Of a stretch of DNA of 33,658 bases, positions 28,595 to 33,658 are shown piece after piece. Location of the stretch: the NCBI GenBank assembly GCA_019423795.1, contig JAHZAT010000037.1, positions 6,665 through 40,322 of the forward strand, read 5' to 3'. The notes below the pieces were generated by a model, which saw nothing but the letters and a program-made list of their open reading frames with translations, was not told the DNA's origin and searched no databases. Position 1 is the stretch's first letter. Every line of letters begins with the position of its first letter. Made by a program: the position numbers and the translations under genes. This stretch comes from Clostridiales bacterium (GTDB lineage Bacteria; Bacillota; Clostridia; Lachnospirales; Lachnospiraceae).

Positions 28595-29872
28595 ATGCAG
28601 GTTTTAAATTTTATCATTAAGAACATCCTGACACAGGCATCTGTTGTCGTAGGACTGATCGCACTGCTTGGTTTAGTGTTACAGAAAAAACCAATTGGTA
28701 CTGTTGTATCAGGAACAATGAAAACTATCTTAGGATTCTTAGTATTATCCGCAGGTTCAAGCGTTATCCAGGGATCATTAGCTATTTTTGGTGATCTGTT
28801 TAATAAGGCCTTTGGACTTAAGGGTCTTGTAGCATCTATCGAAGGTATTAACGGTCAGGCAATGACAGACCTTGGACTTGGATCAGAGATCGCTATCACA
28901 TTAGCAGGTATCTTTATTGTTAATATTATTTTAGCTCGTATTACACCATTTAAGTACATCTTCTTAACAGGACAGGCTTTATTATGGGAATCTACACTTT
29001 GCGTAGTATTTGCTTACTTCTGTGGATTAAGAGGACTTCCATTGATCATCGTAGGATCAATCGTTGGTGGTGCATTCGCAACATTAATGCCAGCATTCGC
29101 ACAGCCAGTTATGCGGCAGATCACCGGTAGTGATGATATCGCATTAGGACATTTCTGTACATTTGGATATATGTTCACAGCATTAATTGCTAAATTAACA
29201 GGTGATAAATCTAAATCAACAGAAGATGTTGCATTACCTAAGAGTCTTGAATTCTTACAGGATACATATTTATCAGTAATGGTAGTTATGGTGCCATTTT
29301 ACTTGATTGTAGCAATCTTTGCAGGACCTAAAGCATGTGCTGAATATGCAGGAGCTACAAACTACATCGTATTCATGTTCTTACAGGCATTACAGTTTGT
29401 AACAGGTTTATACGTATTAATGGCCGGTGTTCGTTTACTGTTAGCTGAATTAGTACCAGCTTTCCAGGGAATCTCTATGAAACTGGTTCCAAATTCAAAA
29501 CCAGCCTTAGACTGCCCAGTATTATTCCCATATGCACCAAACGCAGTAATCTTAGGATTCATCTTTACAACAATCGGATCTATCATCGGTATGTTCTTAA
29601 CACCAATGCTTGGATTACCAATGATCTTACCTGGAGTTATGAGTAACTTCTTCGCAGGTGGTACAGCTGGTATCTTTGCTAACCAGGTTGGTGGACGTCG
29701 CGGAACGATTATTGGATGTATTGCACATGGTATCTTCATCATGATCTTACCAGCTTTACTTTCCCCAATGCTTGGACAGATTGGATTCCAGAACATGACA
29801 TGTACAGACGTAGATACTGTAGTAACAGGATTCTTCTTCATGATCATTAAATCTATCGCAGGAATCTTCTAA
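28595..29872 (+). CDS. PTS EIIC component, UlaA (ascorbate) family
   Basis: A 425-residue membrane permease with ten or so hydrophobic segments, matching the UlaA/SgaT EIIC family. Typical stretches are IKNILTQASVVVGLIALLGLVLQKK at the start, TPFKYIFLTGQALLWEST (about 116-133), LGHFCTFGYMFTALIAKL (about 181-198) and PYAPNAVILGFIFT (about 307-320). Family members carry L-ascorbate in E. coli, but homologues exist for other, mostly unknown, substrates. The gene neighbourhood lacks ascorbate catabolism genes (ulaD, ulaE, ulaF, ulaG), so another substrate is likely. GTGAGGAG precedes the ATG. Confidence 0.92.
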   Translation: MQVLNFIIKNILTQASVVVGLIALLGLVLQKKPIGTVVSGTMKTILGFLVLSAGSSVIQGSLAIFGDLFNKAFGLKGLVASIEGINGQAMTDLGLGSEIAITLAGIFIVNIILARITPFKYIFLTGQALLWESTLCVVFAYFCGLRGLPLIIVGSIVGGAFATLMPAFAQPVMRQITGSDDIALGHFCTFGYMFTALIAKLTGDKSKSTEDVALPKSLEFLQDTYLSVMVVMVPFYLIVAIFAGPKACAEYAGATNYIVFMFLQALQFVTGLYVLMAGVRLLLAELVPAFQGISMKLVPNSKPALDCPVLFPYAPNAVILGFIFTTIGSIIGMFLTPMLGLPMILPGVMSNFFAGGTAGIFANQVGGRRGTIIGCIAHGIFIMILPALLSPMLGQIGFQNMTCTDVDTVVTGFFFMIIKSIAGIF

Positions 29873-29922
29873 GATTAGAAAGCAAAAGATCATTATAGAA
29901 AGTTATACAGGAGGGATGATCA

Positions 29923-30306
29923 ATGTTTTTCTTTGGTAAAAAGAAGAAAGAAAAGAAGCAAGAGCAGGCAGTTCCTGTTGTAAATAAAGAGGAATTGATC
30001 GCGAAAGCTTCAGAAAAAGTAACAGAATTAGAAAGTAAAACAGGGGATGAGAGAGTTTCATTATTAAACGAAATCGGATCCCTGTATACACAAGCAGAAG
30101 AAACAGATCTGGCAATCCAATATTATGAAGAAAGCTTGGAACTTTGCAAGCAGCACGGAAAAGCGAGCACAGATCTAATGAAACTTTACAATAAAAAACG
30201 TCAAGAAGCTGCAGAAGCGAAAGATGATGAAAAAGTAAAGGAATATATGGATAAGGTTCAGAACCTGATGCAGATGTCAAAGGATATGATCCGAGGAAAT
30301 GCATAA
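29923..30306 (+). CDS. Small TPR-like protein in the PTS operon
   Basis: A 127-residue soluble protein of unknown function. A very basic start (MFFFGKKKKEKK) precedes helices that read as one to two TPR units: ELIAKASEKVTELESKTGDE, then LLNEIGSLYTQAEETDLAIQYYEESLELCKQHG (about 60-95, the A-x-x-Y-x-x-A/S-L pattern) and a C-terminal KVKEYMDKVQNLMQM helix. A TPR points to protein binding. Its position between permease and aldolase suggests it may dock an enzyme or PTS protein. GGAGGGATGATCA gives a ribosome site. I do not recognise a named family. Confidence 0.7.
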   Translation: MFFFGKKKKEKKQEQAVPVVNKEELIAKASEKVTELESKTGDERVSLLNEIGSLYTQAEETDLAIQYYEESLELCKQHGKASTDLMKLYNKKRQEAAEAKDDEKVKEYMDKVQNLMQMSKDMIRGNA

Positions 30307-30315
30307 CATTTACGG

Positions 30316-30330
30316 GGAGGAAATTCCTCC
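30316..30330 (+). other. 15-bp palindrome between the TPR gene and the aldolase gene
   Basis: GGAGGAAATTCCTCC is a perfect inverted repeat with almost no loop. It includes a GGAGG that could pair away. It may be a protein-binding site (for instance the operon's activator) or a processing hairpin; I cannot choose. Confidence 0.4.
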
Positions 30331-30385
30331 TTGCAAACATATAATTCATTCGCAACGTATAAGGCAAAATTAAAGGAGTAAAGAA

Positions 30386-31231
30386 ATGTATAAAAATTTG
30401 ATTGAATTATTTAAAGAAAATGAAGGTAAAGGAGCAGTAGGAGCATTCAACTTACATTGTTTTGAAATGCTTCCAGCAATGATTCAAGCAGCAGAAGAAC
30501 TGAACGTTCCAATCATTATCCAGACTTCTCTTGGAACAGCTGAATATATCGGTTTTGAACCATTGATCGCAGCTGTAAAAGCTTTAGCAGAAAAATCTTC
30601 TGTAAATGTAGCTCTTCATATGGATCATTGTAAAAGCATTGAAGCACTGAAAAAAGCAATCGATCTTGGATATTCTTCTGTAATGTATGATGGATCTGCA
30701 TTACCAATTGAAGAAAATATCAAAAATACACAAGAAGTTGTAGCATATGCTCATGCACATGGAGTATCTGTAGAAGGTGAGATCGGATCTATCGGTGGAG
30801 CTGAAGAAGGTGTTGTAGTAGAAAAAGACGCTGCGATGTATACAAAACCAGAAGATGCACTTCATTATGTTAATGAAACACATGTAGATGCATTAGCAGT
30901 ATCTATTGGTACAACACATGGTCAGTTCAAATCTAAAGCTAAGATCAATTATGAATTATTAACAGAATTAAAAGCTAAATTAGGACCTGTTGGATTAGTT
31001 CTTCATGGAGGAACAGGAGTATCTGATGAAGATATGAAACGTTGTGTACGTGAAGGAATGAAAAAGATCAATGTGGGAACAGAATTAAATAAAAACTATA
31101 TTGAAGTTGTCAGCAAAACATTCACAGCTGATGATGTAACACCACTGACATCTTTAAGAAATCTGTTAGGACCAGCAAATGAAAGAATCAAAGAAATTGT
31201 TATAGATAAGGCTTCATTATTTAAATTATAG
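30386..31231 (+). CDS. Class II (zinc-dependent) ketose-bisphosphate aldolase
   Basis: A 281-residue cytosolic aldolase of the class II FBA/tagatose-bisphosphate aldolase (GatY/KbaY) family. Zn ligands and catalytic residues are visible: D80-H81 in ALHMDHCKS, E130/E132 in SVEGEIGSIGG, H178 in GTTHGQF and H207 in VLHGGTGVSDED. The KINVGTELN phosphate site follows. It cleaves a ketose bisphosphate to dihydroxyacetone phosphate and an aldehyde. Its location in a PTS operon rather than with glycolysis genes suggests a catabolic substrate such as tagatose-1,6-bisphosphate or a related sugar phosphate. AAGGAG lies about 7 bases before the ATG. Confidence 0.92.
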   Translation: MYKNLIELFKENEGKGAVGAFNLHCFEMLPAMIQAAEELNVPIIIQTSLGTAEYIGFEPLIAAVKALAEKSSVNVALHMDHCKSIEALKKAIDLGYSSVMYDGSALPIEENIKNTQEVVAYAHAHGVSVEGEIGSIGGAEEGVVVEKDAAMYTKPEDALHYVNETHVDALAVSIGTTHGQFKSKAKINYELLTELKAKLGPVGLVLHGGTGVSDEDMKRCVREGMKKINVGTELNKNYIEVVSKTFTADDVTPLTSLRNLLGPANERIKEIVIDKASLFKL

Positions 31232-31277
31232 GATTAAAAAGTTTAAATAACCCTCTTATATTATATAATTCATCAGG

Positions 31278-31310
31278 TGCGGCAGGGAGGAATGAATCCC
31301 TGCCGCATTT
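31278..31310 (+). terminator. Hairpin after the aldolase gene, possible partial terminator
   Basis: TGCGGCAGGGA (31278-31288) pairs with TCCCTGCCGCA (31297-31307), a GC-rich 11-bp stem followed by TTTAACTTTTT. The broken T tract may allow some read-through to the kinase genes, giving lower expression of the distal part. Confidence 0.7.
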
Positions 31311-31354
31311 AACTTTTTAGAAAAATATCTATCATTTGAGCGGAGGAAATAAGC

Positions 31355-31963
31355 ATGAAAAAAACGATCGTATTGCTTGCAGGATACCCGGCAACAGGAA
31401 AAAGTTATCTTTGTAATAAAATATTAGAAAAACTTCCAGACTTTTTGATCGTATCTCAGGATGATATGAAAGAAAAATTATTTGACCAGTATGGATTTGA
31501 TAATATGGAAGAAAAAGTAGCCATTGAAAATCAGAGCTGGGAACAGTACTATGAAGTTATGGAAGAAGATCTTAAGAATGGGGATTCCATTATTTCAGAT
31601 TACCCATTCAGTGTAAAACAGAAAGACAAGATTAAAAATCTTGCAGAGAAATATGAATATCAAGTTGTAACATTCCGCTTGATCGGAGATCTAGAAGTTT
31701 TATTTAAGCGTTCACAAAAGAGAGATTTGGATCCAAAGAGACATTTAAGTCATCTGGTATCACGTTATCATAAAGGTGATGTACTAGAAGACAGAAGCAA
31801 GGCAGATTGTCTTGTAACCTATGATATTTTTATGGATCGTTGCAAGAACCGTGGATACGGAACATTTGAACTGGGACATCTGATCGAAGTTGATGTAACA
31901 GATTTTTCGAAGATTGATTACCCAGCATTGATCAAAGAATTATGTGATCTTGTAGAAGAATAA
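31355..31963 (+). CDS. P-loop kinase / AAA ATP-binding protein, zeta-toxin-like fold
   Basis: A 202-residue P-loop protein. The Walker A motif is G10-YPATGK-S17, near the N-terminus, then VSQDDMKEKLFDQYGFD with the acidic Asp pair of a kinase. A lid-like basic segment KRSQKRDLDPKRHLSHL (about 125-141) follows. The fold is that of AAA_33/zeta-toxin-like small-molecule kinases. The substrate is unknown; within the PTS operon a sugar, polyol or nucleoside is plausible. GCGGAGG lies about 8 bases before the ATG. PfkB follows after 11 bases, so both kinases are made together. No antitoxin-like gene is adjacent, making a toxin role unlikely. Confidence 0.8.
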   Translation: MKKTIVLLAGYPATGKSYLCNKILEKLPDFLIVSQDDMKEKLFDQYGFDNMEEKVAIENQSWEQYYEVMEEDLKNGDSIISDYPFSVKQKDKIKNLAEKYEYQVVTFRLIGDLEVLFKRSQKRDLDPKRHLSHLVSRYHKGDVLEDRSKADCLVTYDIFMDRCKNRGYGTFELGHLIEVDVTDFSKIDYPALIKELCDLVEE

Positions 31964-31974
31964 AGGAGAAACAG

Positions 31975-32904
31975 ATGGGAAGTATTTTTTGTATCGGACA
32001 GTCAGCATATGATATCACGATTCCGCTTGACGGCGCGATCTGTGAGAATCAAAAATACCGCGTGACACAAAAAGAAGAATGTGGAGGCGGACCTGCATTT
32101 AATGCTGCATATCTGTGTGCAATGTGGGGAGAAAAAGTAGAATTGATCAGCCGGATCGGAAACGATACTTACGGGAAACGATTGTTAGAAATTGCTGCAC
32201 AGGCTGGAATCGGAACCAATTATCTGATCAAGGATGATGAGATTGAAACACCGCATAGTTATATTTTTTCAAATCAGGAAAATGGATCAAGAACGTTATT
32301 TAATTTCCCAGGTGAGAAAAAAGACGTTGAATATACATATCCGGATGAAGAAGTCTCTGTTATCTTAAGTGATGGACACGAACCAGAGATCAGTGTGGAG
32401 GCAATTCATCATTATAAGAGTGCCATTTCAATCGTAGATGCAGGGACATGCAGAGAAAGTACAATGCAGGTAGCAAAAGAAGTAGATTATCTGGTATGTT
32501 CTGAAGATTTTGCAAGACAATATACAGGAAAGACAATCAATCTTAATGATCCAAAGAAAGCATGTGAAATCTTTGAAGAAGTAGAACAGATCAATCATAA
32601 GCATGCAGTGGTCACACTGGGAGAAAAAGGATTATTATATCGTAGAGATGGAAAGATCACATTGATGCCAGCATTTAAAGTAAAAGCAGTCGATACAAAT
32701 GGTGCAGGGGACATTTTTCATGGTGCATTTGCATATGCGATCAAGCAGCAATTGGATTTTTATGATGTATTAAAAATAAGCTCTATGGCGTCTGCGATTT
32801 CCGTGCAGACATTAGGAGCACAATCCTCCATACCACAATTAACAAAAGTAACAAGCGAACTTCAAAAGAAGGGAAATCATTATGACAAGAGAAGATATCT
32901 TTAA
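31975..32904 (+). CDS. PfkB-family carbohydrate kinase
   Basis: A 309-residue ribokinase/PfkB-family enzyme. The first family signature GGGPAFNAAYLCAMWGEKVEL is at about 38-58 and the second, DTNGAGDIFHGAFAYA with the catalytic Asp, is at about 240-255. A VVTLGEKGLLYRRDG segment of the nucleotide site precedes it. Members phosphorylate ribose, 2-deoxyribose, fructose-1-phosphate, tagatose-6-phosphate, 2-keto-3-deoxygluconate and others. Sequence alone does not decide among them. Context (an aldolase taking a bisphosphate, plus DeoC) favours a sugar or sugar phosphate. AAAGGAG precedes the ATG. The end overlaps deoC by 23 bases. Confidence 0.9.
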   Translation: MGSIFCIGQSAYDITIPLDGAICENQKYRVTQKEECGGGPAFNAAYLCAMWGEKVELISRIGNDTYGKRLLEIAAQAGIGTNYLIKDDEIETPHSYIFSNQENGSRTLFNFPGEKKDVEYTYPDEEVSVILSDGHEPEISVEAIHHYKSAISIVDAGTCRESTMQVAKEVDYLVCSEDFARQYTGKTINLNDPKKACEIFEEVEQINHKHAVVTLGEKGLLYRRDGKITLMPAFKVKAVDTNGAGDIFHGAFAYAIKQQLDFYDVLKISSMASAISVQTLGAQSSIPQLTKVTSELQKKGNHYDKRRYL

Positions 32905-33535
32905 AACTGTTGATCACACACTATTAGCCCAGACAGCAACTTGGGAAGAAATTAAAGAAATATGCGATGATGCGATCAAATTCCAGACAGCATCTGTATG
33001 TATTCCAGCATCTTATGTAAAAAGAGCAAAAGATTATGTTGATGGGAAAATGGCAATCTGTACAGTGATCGGATTCCCAAATGGATATAGTACAACAGCA
33101 GTCAAAGAATATGAAACAAAAGATGCTATATTAAATGGTGCAGATGAAATTGATATGGTCATCAACTTAGGAGATGTCAAAGATAAACATTTCGATAAGA
33201 TCAAAGGCGAAATTGCGTTATTAAAGAGCGCATGTGGAGATAAAATATTAAAAGTTATTATCGAAACATGTCTGTTAACAGAAGAAGAAAAGATTAAGAT
33301 GTGTGAGATCGTAACAGAAGCAGGAGCAGATTTCATCAAAACATCTACAGGATTCTCAACATCAGGAGCAACATTTGACGATATTGCTTTATTTAAGAAA
33401 TATGTTGGAGAAAATGTAAAGATCAAAGCAGCAGGAGGAATCAGTTCCTTTGATGATGCTAAGAAATTTATCGAACTTGGGGCAGACCGCCTTGGAACAA
33501 GTCGATTAGTAAAAATCGCTAAAGTAGAAGCTTAA
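32882..33535 (+). CDS. deoC: Deoxyribose-phosphate aldolase
   Basis: A 217-residue class I aldolase that splits 2-deoxyribose-5-phosphate to glyceraldehyde-3-phosphate and acetaldehyde. Active-site residues are in place: Asp91 in ADEIDMVINLG, the Schiff-base Lys153 in FIKTSTGF and Lys182 in VKIKAAGGI, equivalent to Asp102, Lys167 and Lys201 of E. coli DeoC. Length is normal for Firmicutes. It overlaps the PfkB gene by 23 bases, showing tight coupling. No deoB, pdp or deoR is present, so it is not part of a classical nucleoside-salvage operon; here it belongs to a PTS operon. GAAGGG lies 7-8 bases before the ATG. Confidence 0.95.
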   Translation: MTREDIFKTVDHTLLAQTATWEEIKEICDDAIKFQTASVCIPASYVKRAKDYVDGKMAICTVIGFPNGYSTTAVKEYETKDAILNGADEIDMVINLGDVKDKHFDKIKGEIALLKSACGDKILKVIIETCLLTEEEKIKMCEIVTEAGADFIKTSTGFSTSGATFDDIALFKKYVGENVKIKAAGGISSFDDAKKFIELGADRLGTSRLVKIAKVEA

Positions 33536-33564
33536 AATACAATTTGAGAATATTTATCGTTAAC

Positions 33565-33600
33565 AAAAAGGAATGTTGCATTCGTGCAACATTCCTTTTA
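33565..33600. terminator. Intrinsic terminator at the end of the PTS operon
   Basis: AAAAAGGAATGTTGCA pairs with TGCAACATTCCTTTT around a stable TTCG tetraloop, with A and T tracts at each end. It can work on both strands. Confidence 0.92.
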
Positions 33601-33613
33601 TCATTGTTAGGCT

Positions 33614-33658
33614 TTAAGCCTGTTCAGCACAGTGGAGTTTCTCAGAAGAGAAACGGAA
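33614..33658 (-). CDS. Possible 3' end of a minus-strand gene cut by the window edge
   Basis: After the terminator a minus-strand frame is open from the edge to a TAA at 33614-33616, giving 14 residues ending SEKLHCAEQA. A second minus-strand frame is also open to a stop at 33605-33609, so which (if any) is real cannot be decided. The placement, convergent to deoC with a bidirectional terminator between them, favours a gene end here. Confidence 0.25.
   Translation of the reverse strand, partial: FRFSSEKLHCAEQA

Noticed and set aside
29362..29847. Minus-strand open frame of 161 codons over the EIIC gene
   Set aside because: Shadow of the UlaA-type permease; the Pro/Lys/Ile-rich translation reflects its codons.
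31355..31963. Zeta-type toxin of a toxin-antitoxin pair
   Set aside because: There is no epsilon-like antitoxin gene, and it sits between metabolic genes of one operon.

Overview
The window looks like chromosomal DNA of a spore-forming, low-GC Firmicute, most likely a Lachnospiraceae-type gut anaerobe (an Anaerostipes-like species is my guess; I cannot prove the species). Pointers are the YabP/YabQ sporulation genes beside HU and DivIC, families common in Clostridia (DUF3793, DUF2325, DUF5685, Rpn nuclease, AAA/PD-(D/E)XK protein), strong AGGAGG ribosome binding sites, and an AT-rich composition. Nearly all of it is well-packed gene DNA. I see no prophage, intact insertion sequence or CRISPR array.

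Layout. 1-430: the end of a probably transferred AAA/PD-(D/E)XK gene, followed by a ~200 bp imperfect palindrome. 748-4254: CYTH protein, tRNA m7G methyltransferase (trmB), thioredoxin and an Uup-like ABC-F protein. 4308-5699: a PerM/AI-2E permease and tRNA-Lys(CTT) on the minus strand. 5886-9661: a nitrilase-superfamily amidase, a MecA_N-type penicillin-binding protein and, convergent with it, an Rpn-family nuclease. 10007-13789: a four-gene chaperone cluster (zinc-ribbon membrane protein, DUF5685, J-domain protein with Cys-rich tail, short Hsp70). 13975-19216: a ferrous-iron cluster (DUF3793, flavodoxin, DUF2325, FeoA, FeoA, FeoB, two tiny membrane peptides, a membrane-anchored HMA protein). 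It is followed by a DtxR-family repressor on the minus strand and a half-length Fur-family protein. 20382-23692: class B sortase, GH25 lysozyme-like protein, CPBP protease and a CvfB-like S1 protein. 23931-25642: HU, RqcP-like S4 protein, YabP, YabQ, DivIC. 25839-33535: a PRD/PTS activator and a PTS-catabolic operon (UlaA/B/C-type PTS, TPR protein, class II aldolase, P-loop kinase, PfkB kinase, DeoC).

How they work together. The most informative non-coding signal is a repeated 16-bp dyad, RTTAG-N6-CTAAY. It occurs eight times, only around the iron cluster and its regulators, and one copy sits on the -10 box of a near-consensus promoter before feoA. It has the same half-sites and spacing as the core of the IdeR/DtxR box, and a DtxR-family gene lies at the end of the cluster, so a local iron regulon is strongly suggested. 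The last 8 kb is probably one substrate-induced operon: a PTS brings in a phosphorylated sugar or sugar acid, one of two kinases adds a phosphate, and a class II aldolase plus deoxyribose-phosphate aldolase cleave the products. The substrate is not evident and this may be an uncharacterised pathway.
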